From: Platynereis dumerilii
Lineage: Eukaryota > Annelida > Polychaeta > Phyllodocida > Nereididae
Reading direction: 5' to 3'
Assembly: GCA_026936325.1 (NCBI GenBank)
Contig: JAPTHN010000012.1
Span: 39,814,537-39,878,536, forward strand
Length of the DNA stretch: 64,000 nt
The position numbers and the translations under genes were made by a program. Below, piece after piece: positions 23,301 through 34,100 of the stretch. The notes under the pieces are model-generated. The model was not told the origin of the DNA. It worked only from the letters and a program-made list of their open reading frames with translations, and did no database searches. Positions within the stretch are counted from its first letter, which is position 1, and each line of letters starts with the position of its first letter.

Positions 23301-24132
23301 TGACAACAACTCTTGGAAAATATGGTTAAGTGACTTGCAGCCAAAGCTGACAAATTCCTTGGCCATAGAGTGTGATAACGGAACATCAATTCTCAAAACA
23401 CCTGATGATTTTTTTCTGTGTCCAAATGACACTGCCATTCAAACTGTAAATGTCATTCAGAATGTGCGGGGTTACGCTCTAGCTGTTTCTTTACCAGTCA
23501 GTCTTCTCTTGACAGTCATCATAGTGATGGCTCTCAGCATTTACCATCAACACTTTCTGGCTGTGTTGTTGTTTTCCTACTGGGGCATTCGTTTTAGCAA
23601 AGATACAACATCAGACGACTACACCTTTGATGGAATACTTTTGTATGATGAAGATCCTGAGAGCGACCAAGACTTCTCTTCGAATGACACTATAATTGAT
23701 GTCATTCATACATGGATGACAAGTGTAGATCCCCCATATAAGGTGATGCTACCAATAGTCGACATTGAAGGAGGGACAAACTGGGCAGAGGAGATTGCAA
23801 GGGGTATAAGCATCAGCAAAAAGAGTGTCTTTTACATTACGATGGAATTTCTAGAAAAACAACAGACAATGAGTGTGTTTGGCATTGCATACTCTACTTC
23901 AATGGAAAGAAAATCGACTGACTTAATTTTGATCATTGATGACAAACAAACTTTAAAATACATAAGAAGTTCACACGATGATGACCCGAGACTGAAAGCA
24001 CTATTGCGGGCTAATAAATACATTCTCTATCATGACAAACATTTCTTCAAGAAGTTAATGTATTTGCTTCCGGGGAAGAAACGAACCTTAAATCCTACAG
24101 CAACAGAAGAACACATGTTAGTAGAACTGTGA
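20356..24132 (+). CDS. Toll-like receptor, multi-cysteine-cluster type, intronless
   Basis: 1258 residues in one exon. Residues 1-17 form a signal peptide (MTLFYIILFLILPTAQG). A long leucine-rich ectodomain of more than twenty repeats follows, to about 757, then a C-terminal cap (ECSCRLKWL from about 758), an N-terminal-type cap (CDTTMCSC, about 806) and a second short set of repeats closed by another cap (NPWICKCDNNSWKIW, about 977). This cap-then-cap layout is the mccTLR arrangement of Drosophila Toll. A hydrophobic helix at about 1039-1065 precedes a cytoplasmic TIR domain (about 1088-1235). TIR box 1 is recognisable (FDGILLYDED). Box 2 is degenerate: canonical RDxxPG reads VDIEGG, losing the Arg and the Pro of the BB loop. 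Box 3 (FW) reads FF. Signalling through usual adaptors may be altered. The start is the first ATG directly before the signal peptide. Confidence 0.9.
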   Translation: MTLFYIILFLILPTAQGTSAKYPEFPFKIVIHGFPVNRVMFHLNDELRAAGLSTDSTMQQCLFKKTEATGITKIKSVCNKVHDKHHIRDAFVHSINRHLVYIDCDIDRKDSAIKNSQKTKNSCHCKTLQLNNANNIQATAYNPGCFNEQINLRKYLFHGHEHLAVLALSNIPYLSIEPGAFNHLLSLEFVSLVDNGLNTEDLPAGLFCNNAKLKKMHLQGSQFNTFPSQLFTCSQTNNNETQCLPQLSDVIIRHTSIEDIPSSLFGCVRGIQLLLLPNNNISSLKPFMFQRLPNLTWLQLSSNRFTRLEAVWFAKAKSLKVLLLNDNQISSIDGSFAPLCLIRIDMGQNILESISDNTFNTHCLLSLNVSSNKLATFAVGSLSVSDKIFRLSISHNKITSMTIVAKSFTKSGKYLMKLLLNDNGITELKEFDFQPFNNVKILVLNNNYIEKIHPLAFSNLHRLRGLYLENNLISYIGPHFSTLSNLVGLYLGGNKLRRITAEMFHGLHNLLKLHMDNNLIDHIDNTSFKDLHNITFLNLESNNLTYIDDNVIPASVKYLNLSNNLLENIPCSTYRNDLAALRLDYNRISLIRKQPRCFRENLLVLFIKYNSIKTIEPGAFRGFSVLRTLDLTGNKLRLNFTLNYFRGPPLLDLHLAFNKIDSLENLFLHNPMNALKGLQLRNNPITYLPKQFSPYEIFVTSLYLNSCNITKIHPQAFANLKHLHYVNLTLNHISYFTNLQLPKTRFLAINMYNNNIECSCRLKWLRSDKYLLHVYNIGHCYYPVNSSYIDFNRLPADLFVCKTDAECDTTMCSCFTKDQHSGPAIIDCSDRNSSSLPKLFSQMTGAIYLHKNNYKYLSLSQSTPVSYRASILTLHHCNIERISDKFFTNFRYLEELYLNDNQIKTLQHGIFADLTLLKKLTLNGNLLEEISGDVLSSNKALMVLLLHNNLLKELKTQTRQVIKDLYYLTTLSLYDNPWICKCDNNSWKIWLSDLQPKLTNSLAIECDNGTSILKTPDDFFLCPNDTAIQTVNVIQNVRGYALAVSLPVSLLLTVIIVMALSIYHQHFLAVLLFSYWGIRFSKDTTSDDYTFDGILLYDEDPESDQDFSSNDTIIDVIHTWMTSVDPPYKVMLPIVDIEGGTNWAEEIARGISISKKSVFYITMEFLEKQQTMSVFGIAYSTSMERKSTDLILIIDDKQTLKYIRSSHDDDPRLKALLRANKYILYHDKHFFKKLMYLLPGKKRTLNPTATEEHMLVEL

Positions 24133-26075
24133 TGGTAGCATAGGATTCTACTTCAAATGTTTTGAAAAAGTCACCCTGTTTTAAATTTTATTATGTCAGA
24201 TCTTACGTGTCAGAAAGTTTGAAATTTACTCAGTATCCAGCGTTTTTTTCTTATGATATCCAAATGTAGTTGTTGTGACATCTTTTGTAAGTTAATTAAT
24301 GTTTATTTATATTATGATATTCACTGATCATTATTGTTTACTCATTAATAATTAACTTAAGAATATTCACTGATCTTGTTGGTATAAACTCATATCCAAG
24401 TGATTCACAAAAGACCTTCAATGATATCATTCACCCATCATTGTTGCAAGATCTTTCAAAACACAAAATTTTAAAATTCTCATGATGTTCCCTGATTGTT
24501 GTTGTTGATAAAAATTTAATATACTCAAGAATATTCACTTACCATGCATTGTGGTTCAATCTTATTGCAATTGATTTATCATTTTTTAATGAGTAATGAC
24601 ATTCTCCAAACATGCAATATCAATGTAATATTGTTCAGAATGCAATTAATACTTTATTGCAATATTCACTGATTGTTGTTGTAAATACAATTATAGTCAG
24701 TTTAAGAATATTCCCTAACAATTGTGTGAAAGCAGTTCAATATAGAATTTTTAGAAAAATAGAGAAGAAAAAAAGCGGAAAAGACGACTCACGAAGGATG
24801 AATCACAGGCAGTGTTCACATGCTTTGCCCTTATTCTGTTATATTATACCAAGGTGTATTGCTCAAGCTCCCCCTATGGGAAAATGACAGTTGTCGTGTG
24901 CGGTCATATTTGCGGAAGTTGCCATAAATAGTATTCTTGGGATATCCCATGGCCACCAGGCCTGTTTTGTGGTGGCTGGGAAACAGGCTATAGTATGCTC
25001 ACCAAAGGGCAGACTGAGGTTCCAATTTAATCAAGAGATGGCTCTGTGGTCTCCTAAATTCTGATTGGCTGTCAAAGGGAATTCCCTTGTGATGTATGCT
25101 GATATGGGTGCACACATAGGTGAGATTGGCCAAACAAGGTTTAATGCGAGTCTAAATGCAGTGTAGTGGGTGAAAATCATCTCTAAGTGTAGCTGAGAGA
25201 CTATTATCTCACAGAACCAACAAGAATGTTGTGAAAGGCTGCTCCTTGAGCAATTTTAATCAATTTTCTATATTTGCACTCCACCAGGCGGCACTTGAGC
25301 CATACACCTTCCTCTCTATCTCTAGAACTGCTAAGCCATTGTGATCATTCCGCCTGTGGATGAATACGTGTATCTCTCCACTGTCAAACATGAATCTATC
25401 TGCTGTCAAACAATCAATAAACCATTATTTATAACATAAATATCATTAAATAATATAATCTTCTGGTCCCAATAATAGTAAGACTTCAACTGATTAATAT
25501 TCATTGCTTCAATAGCATTACTACTAATTAGCATATCTGGGCAATCATCTTCATCTATATAATATAAACAACCAATTAACATAATTAGCATTGGCTCAAG
25601 ATATAATATATTGTTAAACAGGTCAGTCCAGAAGTGTGCAAGCCATAATAGACCTACGATTGAGATTTACTGTCATAAAAGTCTAGTCTAAAGTAATAAA
25701 ATTACTACATTGTTATAACTTGTTTTAATTAGGGCAGCAAACTAATAAGTAATTCTATGATTGTCAGAAGACATGTTGGATACGTCATATCACAGTCCAG
25801 TCTGGCAGGTAAGTTTTTTACCGGTGTATTTTATTCCAACATAAACACATATTGCATGTCTGGGACCCAGCGATCGTAACAAAAAATATAAGGATTTCAT
25901 CGGAAGTTTTCGATTAAATATGTAGGACTGTATATGGCTTCAGGAGACTTGATTGAATTGGTTTATTAATTTTGCTACAAAGTTGAAATAGAGTATAATT
26001 TGTGAATAGCCTACATATATTATATAATCCTTAAAACTTTAAAAAGTAAATCATAAAAATATGTTAACTTAGATA
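24133..26075. other. TLR 3' flank and intergenic sequence
   Basis: From about 24315 to 24725 the motif ATATTCACTGATYNTTGTTG or a close variant recurs five or six times at irregular intervals. From 24900 to 26075 I see no gene. Neither a clear TLR poly(A) signal nor a second receptor is visible. Confidence 0.45.
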
Positions 26076-26440
26076 TTAAAATAAAATATCGGAAATACAT
26101 AAAAACATGAAATTAAAAACGTTTTGTACAATAGGGAAAAAAGACTTTGAGTAACGATCTGTATGGCACTGAATAGAGTTAAAAGGATTAAAATCACGAT
26201 AATCATAGTGCCTGTCTCTTTGACTAGGAAGAAGGTCATGCAATTTATGACTAGAACATTTAACGTCATTGTACAAAGTTTTACACTGTTCTTCCCGTCT
26301 TAACCACAAAGGCTTTAAATTAGACAATTTTAGACATTCCTCATAATCCCTCTTGCCATATATCGTGTGTAGGGCCCTCCTTTGCACACTTTCGATGGCG
26401 TCGCTCAGATAATTTGGCAAGTTACATATAGTGAAAATAA
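26076..26440 (-). mobile_element. LINE 3' fragment (CR1/Jockey-like)
   Basis: Minus-strand frame with the C-terminal part of a reverse transcriptase: LPNYLSDAIESVQRRAL (the track-independent first residues are read from the DNA near 26420), GKRDYEECLKLSNLKPLWLR, HKLHDLLPSQ and TDRYSKSFFP. This order is typical of the far C-terminus of CR1/Jockey-type LINE proteins. Only about 360 bases remain. It is a different subfamily from the LINEs at 8669 and 33559. Confidence 0.7.
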
Positions 26441-28107
26441 TGGGCTATTAAGCTTAAAATGCAATGGTAACTTAATATCAAATTCACCAAAAGAGGGGTC
26501 GATTGGTGACTCGGCATGTCCAGAAAATGTATTGAATCTCACTTGAGTAGTGTTGATCCAAGATACATAGGCATGTTGACCAAGTAGTGAGTGCAAATTC
26601 CAGTAGTTTTCTTGACAAATGCTTTACAGCAAATGCTCATTTAATGTTAAATGATAAGATGCAAATTTAAAATTAAATACCATAAAAATATAGGGATTTA
26701 TGGGGATTTGTGACAAAAGGCTTGAAAATGTAGGGAGCAAACAAGATATAGAGAAATATGTGACCTGCTCCACCAAAATGAGTTCAAAGTAGGCAATCTG
26801 TATTTTCCAGAAATTAGCAAAATGTGTCAAAAGGACACATTTTGATGATGTTTAGATGTTTTGTACCACTTTTAGCAAAAGTAATTTGCTTTGATTATTT
26901 TAGACCATTTTAACCAAAAACTGCTTTTAAAGTATCTTAATTGGGCATCATTCTTGACTTAAATGACTTTCCTAGTTCTTTTATTGTAATGGCGGGAAAT
27001 TCAAATGCCATTTTCTCAAAGTTTGATGTTTCGTATCATGAATGCTTGAGGCGCCATATTTTTGGATTGGCTGGAGATATCAAGACAAATGAAACCTCAT
27101 TTCAAAGCCAAATTCCATTAGAACAAAGCCACCTTCACAGCTGGATATGATAGCAGGCCGACTTTGAATCCATTTTGGTAGAGCAGGTCGCATATAGGAA
27201 TTTAAATATAGGGCCGGTACCTTCGGTATTATTACTTCAAATGTAATCAATATTATTATTATTATACTGGTTTACCAGTCTTATAGAGTGAGTCAGATGG
27301 CCTCATTTCACACTTTTTTGTCATTTACATCACACGTGATTTGCTGACTGACTTGGATTCCCAATTGCATTTTAGCTTGTTCATTTAGACACTTGCTGAC
27401 ATCAAGATTCACTCTGTTTATGCTTTCATGGTTCTGGGAAAACTTTTTTCCAAGCTCTGAACAAACTTTGCAGGAGGGTGGGTTTGGAAGAGCCTGGCTG
27501 TTCCTTCATGTTAATATTGTGGGGTTTGCAAGAGAACAGCCACAATGGTGCTACATGTACATTCAGTGGAAACTCTGTCTACAAGTGGACTGCTCTTGCA
27601 TTGCCGCAGATCAGAACATATGCTGTCTTGTGTTGCCACCTAGTGACTAGTGTGCTATTCTGCGAACTCCTGCGAGCGTCCACATACTTTCAACCAGAGG
27701 AACACACACAATTTTGTCTGGAAGACACCGGGGCTGTTTCTGAGTGTGCTGATGGCCTTGTCTACTTCCTTAGAGAATGTGATTGCCGAGTCTGACTCTG
27801 GTATACATCAATGTTGAATAGAAATTTTGTGAATGTGCAATGAAATTGGAACTATTTCTTGGGACAGCAATGCTGTAGCATAGAAAATCAACTTTTGTGC
27901 CTGGTGGCAGCAGCATGCAGTTCTCATTTTCACTAGACTGGTGGAAACTTTAGATTAAGCTTTGGGCTGCCAATTTAACGTCCCATCAGAACGACATCCA
28001 GCTTGGATTTTGCTCATAATGGTCCACTGAAAATGTTGGGTTCCCTACCGGGGATTCGAACCCATGGTTCATGTATACGTATACCTATTACCTATTTTTC
28101 TTTTCAG
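26441..28107. other. No gene seen; upstream of the galactosyltransferase
   Basis: No exon with family features. A polypyrimidine tract and AG at 28091-28107 look like a splice acceptor, so a 5' untranslated exon should lie somewhere here, but I cannot place it. Confidence 0.4.
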
Positions 28108-31100
28108 ATGGCATGATCATGATGTGCAGTCTTCTCGTTGTGTGTGTCCGGAAGACTGGCAGAATATTTGTTGTCATCGTGGCCACATTCGTACTTCTTC
28201 AGCTTATGGGTAATATGCTTTCATTTGAACTATAGAATATATGGTTTCCACAATATATGATAGAATTATAATTTCATTCAAACCCGTTTTCCTCAATTCA
28301 TTTATTTTTCAGTCATAGAAAAATCCGCGGAACTGCCAATATGTCCAGAAGGTGAGTTTTAAATTAATTTTAAATTGCTCATAGACACATAATGTCACTA
28401 ATACAGTTATACACTGCTGGCCAAAAGTTTGGAAACTGTATGCTGTTCGTCATTGAATTAGTCTTACGCTAGGTGGCTTCTTGGTGCTAGGATTCTTATT
28501 TCATAATCGTTTTGAAATAGACTTACAATATGTAAATGGCACGGCCATGAAATTCGCGCAGCTCTTAAAAAGTCTTTTTTAGGATTAATGGTTTTACCAT
28601 AATTTCATTAAATGATATTGCATGATCAATGTATGAAAGGCAGTTATGTTATTGTTTCAAAGAAATTGAAAGACGGATATATAGAAAAATAGAGAGAAAT
28701 TTAGACTAGAAACTATTAGAAACATAAAGAAATAGATCAAAAATAGAATAGATAGATAGATAGATAGGATAGCAGATAAAAAGGATTAAGAATAAATATA
28801 ATTGATAGATAAGTGCTCAGCTAAATAGTAAAAAAGGAAGACAACACTGAAAGCTGCCAAATTTAGGTCTATATACTACGTAGGTTGTTGACATTACATA
28901 ATATTGATAACAAAAACAATAACATGATCTGCATGTAGATTAATTGCTCACTGTTACATAGTCATCAGTTGACAAAGATGGTGAAAGTGCAAAATCTCGT
29001 AAGTCAAAAAAAGCTGTTTTTCAGAAATATATAGCTATACAGTAAGAATTATGATTTGACCATAATAAATAACAACTGCTAATTTTAATTAGTGGCTACA
29101 ATAGCAAGAATGAGGAAAATAGCAATTTTTCAAATTTTCATGCACAATTTTTTTCAATAGCCTACAACTCTAAAACAAATATAGGGAGGTATCCATTTTT
29201 TAATAGGGAAATTTCCTGAGAGCCAGAAAAAATGCCGCAATCATTGTTTTTAAAAAAAAGTTGAAATATCCGAAAATATAAGCTTCTAAGTTCTGATTTG
29301 AGTTACGAGGTTTTGCACTTTCACTTTTTGGAACAAATCGACATACAAGGTTTGGTGAAATCATTCTGTTACCAGTGTGTTACAGCTTCAAAAAACAGCA
29401 AACTGGCAAGGTCACCGTTTTACAACATGTATTGGATATTGACATAGTCATTCCACCCAAAATCTAAAAATGGCAAAATTTTGACATACGAGGTTTTGCA
29501 CTTTCACCATCGTAATATGTAACCTTAATTTTGTCATGTTTTCTTGTTGTCTGTTTTGAAATGAAATGAATCACATGTTAATAATTTAATTTAGCTAGTC
29601 TAGGCTTATAATCAAGTATTCCACTTGACCTAATTTCCTGCTATCGACCATTGATGTTGACTATCACTGAACAGATTTTTGAAACCTTTCTTGTGCTCAA
29701 TTCGCTTCGCGAAACGGCCTTCGGCTGTTTCGCTGTGCGAATATTGAAAACGTGGAGAAGATTATTGCCAATATTGGGGTTAAACTAGTGAAAATATCAT
29801 TAAATTTCCCAAGGCTGCTATCAAAAATAATATTGTATGGTTGTGACAAAGCAAGACAGTCTTGGCCATTGTTGTCCAATTGAGATGAATGTCTACTTGT
29901 TTGGATCCATTGGTAATTTTTTAGAGCAACAAAGGAAATTGTGTGTTATTCATAGAGAAAATTCCCATACAAACAAAATAAATGCAACTAGATGGCTATA
30001 ACTGACCATGGTCAGTGATGAAGAATTTACCAATATATTTATTATTTAAAGGTATATTGTATATGTTTATGAGTACAGACTATTGTGTGAATGCTCATGC
30101 TTAATTTAGTTTATTTAGTTCAGTTTATTTAGTTCAGTTTAGCTTATTTATTTTAATTAATTTAGTTTAGTTTATTTGGTATAGTTTACTCAGTTTGGTT
30201 TATTTAGTTAAGTGCATTTAATTTTGTTTTATTGACCACTTGACAAGAAAAAAACAAATATGAACATTCACATACTTAGCATCATAGATATAGTAAGATC
30301 AGTATAATGTATCACATTAACACAATAGGTCCATGCAACTTTTATACTGATTTTGTATATTCTTCACTGCAAAATTGACTTCTTTTAGCTCAGGGCATTA
30401 ATTTGGTTATAATATGTAAAGTTGAAATTTTCAGGGTGGACCGATCTTTTTAACTATTGATGGTACACCAAAATGAACATTAAATAAAATAAAGAGGAGA
30501 ATCGGAGGTATCCAGAACTGCTTTCATCATTCCTATACCTTAATTAGAACAAGAGATAGAACCGATTGAATTAATGACAAAAATGTGAAATATCACCAAA
30601 AAATTGACACTGAAAATGTCAAGTTTTGAACATTATTTTGATCTCAAAGGCAAACGGTTTATAGCAGAGACTTGAAATTGCACACACTACTGTAAATGTG
30701 TTGGGATTACATGTCCAAGGAGTATTAGATTTTTTGAAGACTGCTTTGTTTGTCAAAAAAAAGTTAAAGTATAAAATCATAACCGAAAACATGAATTTTT
30801 CAGGGTCCGGCGATCTTTTTAACTAGAATAGATACGTTAAAATGCATAGAAAACAAATACTAGAGGAGATTATGGCCTTTCCGAATATGATTTCAGTTTT
30901 TCTGTAGCTTAATTAGAACCGGAGATACAGGCCATCAAAGTTTGGGTACAAGTGCAAAATTGGAAAATGAGCAGTCAATTTAGCTGTCATTTTTTGACCT
31001 TGTGACCTTTATTATGCAATGTACATCAATCCGAGGAACATAAAACTTTGTGAGGATCCTCTAGGGTACTGTGGCACCAAACACTGAAGAGATTGTGGAA

Positions 31101-34100
31101 ATTCTTTAATTATTTCCTCGTTAAATAAATTAGGTATCTCATATATCCAATTTTGCCAAATGTTTGACCTTGAGTTTGACCTTGAAAATACCTTTCTAGG
31201 TCAAAACCAATATTTTACCCAGATTGGCAATGTGTGACAAAGGGGGGGTCATTTTATTATTTGAACTGTGTAGGATCAATATTTATCGCTCGAGAGGGCA
31301 AAAATAGGCTGATTTTACATGTTGCGCGGTATGCAATATTTGGAATTTTTTTATAAATCAGCATGAAGAGATAGATCAATTCCGATTTCAGGGTTCAAAC
31401 AATCCAGCTGTCGGCTATAAGAATCTATAATATGATCTTGATATCTTTGAAAAAACATAATTGTTGGAATTTTTGAAAATGAGGTGAATTGAAACTTTGA
31501 CGGGTCATATGACCTTGAAAAATGAGGTCAAGGTCAAATTTGAAGATTGGTATGGGGTGTAAATGGGTATATTTGGGGGGGTTCATTATACATTTGCATT
31601 ACCTAAAATGACTCCTTCATAGATTTTGAACTCAGGCACCTCAAATTTATCAAATACACTGAACCAAAATGGCCGCCATTCTATGAATACTTGCAATATC
31701 AAAATTAAAAATATACTATGCACTGGCCCGTACTATAGGTCAACTTTTGGCACTATGAGCATGCTGCTATCATTTATGGTTTTTGCCGAACTCGAAACAA
31801 TTCGAAAATGACCTAAATATTCAGTGTGGAATGTTCCGCTTGAGCGATTTTGATAATTTTTTCGCCAAAGTATAGAATTTTATAGTTTATGGACAGAAAC
31901 TAAAGCAAATTACTCTAGTTTAATAGTTTATTCAGATATAGTACATCAAAATATACTAAAATTCACACTAAAAAGGTCCTATATACCTGAAAAATTAAAA
32001 TTCAAACTCAGGACCGGAATACAGTAGCCTACAAGTATACAGGTACATTCACAAAAATAATCAAGAAAATCGAAGCAAATTTTTGTCGGAAATAATAATA
32101 ATAATAATAATAAGAATAATACCAAAAACAATAAGAATTTACCATATATGGTAAATTCTTAATTACACACCATTATTATTCAGGCAGATGAATCTAATAA
32201 ACCAAATTTAAAGATCTAGATTTAATTGTCAATAATGTTTAGAAATAGAATAAAAGTATATTCTATTCTATTTCTAAACATTATTGACAATTAAATCTAG
32301 ATCTTTAAATTTGGGCAGGCACCACTCACACTTGCCCTTCCTTCTCCCAAAAAAAAGGTCACGCCTGGTTTACAAGCTCATGCAAGTTAAAAACAAAGAA
32401 TAATGGGAATTATACTATTCGACACTTCTGTCAGCCAATCACAAGCCTGTACTTCACTGCAATAAATCTGATATTCTTTGTTATGCCATTCAACACCCTT
32501 GTCATTCAATGACATGCCAGTATTTCAGAGAAATAATTCCCATATTCCTTTGTTGTCCACTTATCGTCTCATGTTTGACAGTTTGATTGTTTGTCTCATG
32601 GTATAAGTCGGTTATTCACCAAGGGATCAGGAATATTTATTTGTCACACCTCGGGCTAAAGCCCTCTGGTGATAAATCACATGTTCCCTCTCCCCTGGTG
32701 AACAACCTATACTTTTTGCAAAGAACACGGGCAAAATCCGGTATTAAGAAGTTTTGATAATAAATCGAACACTTCAGTAAAGTTTACTGTATTCATTCAA
32801 TGACCAATCTTTCTTACAGCAGAAGATTTCAAATGGAACATAGCAGAATCAATTGAGACTACTTTAGCAGATGTCAAGAAAACTTACAACATTAATGCCA
32901 GGTGGCGCCCTAGACACTGCAGACCGCAGCTCCACCTAGCAGTGATGGTGCCATACAGGAACAGACCTGAACAACTGGCTAACTTCTTAAAACACATGCA
33001 CAGCTACTTCCAGAATCACAATTATGATTATGTGATAGCTGTAATCGAACAGGTGAATATATCTAATTATTCTCCTCTTGAACCGAAAACTGATCCATGG
33101 CCAGGCATGGCTCTCCCGAGGCTCTCCTGTCCTGGTTCAGGGAAACTCTCGGGCATGTTTAGTCAGTTTAGAGTCAAATAAACGTCATCCGTGTAACGAG
33201 GGTAATCTGTGTAGAACTTTCGAAAGAAGAGCAGGTGCTGCCTCCACATCCCCCATGCCTGGCACAATCTACATCAACCTCAAAAACCTCAAAAACAGTG
33301 AAGGAAGACCTGGGGAGAAGGCCTACTCAGAGTTTTCATGAGTGTGTAGTTCCATGAACACCACTAGGGGCAGAAGTGTGCATACCTGCATGTGGTGACA
33401 CCTATGAGTGGCCTGGGTAAATATTGTAAATACAGAACATGATTGGTTTAAATCTTACCTGCATGATAGACTCCAGATATGCTCAGTTTTCAACAATTCC
33501 TCAGATCCCCAAAAAATTACGTGTGGGGTACCGCAGGGGTCCATTCTTGGGCCCCTGACAGACAGACAGACAGACAGACATTATTTATTTTCATAATTAT
33601 TTGTTACATTTTTACATTCATACATACAATAAATGGAGTGATGATGTTAGTGATGAATGTAATTATGAAGGAGACCCCTAAAGTCAATGAAACTGACGCT
33701 TGCAAGGGGCCACCAAGGAATGAATGAGGAGATGCAGTGAGAAGGTGCTCAGAGCTTACCTATCACACATTACGGTATTGGCTTCAATAAAATATAGAAT
33801 ATTAAAAAAATATATTTTAACTGAGGGAAGACTGTGTGTATAGATGAGACCAGGAGGCTATTAGCCTCTGCAAATGTAACAATCAACTCTGTCACATAAC
33901 AGATTGTACAAGCTTATGTGATAATTTTTAACATATTTACAAAAGGAACTGTAACTATGAGTGTAGATTTTACTTATAATTATACTTGGAGAATTATTAA
34001 AGGTATGTGGGATTCGATACCTAAGTGACTTTTTGACAAAGAAATGCTTGATAACTGGGTATTGCAAATTATTATTTTGTCTTGTTTCATATTGATGTTG

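Noticed and set aside
33408-33596. Short gene with [11 protein letters not shown]
   Set aside because: It is the left arm of LINE A running into the CTGT tail of LINE B.
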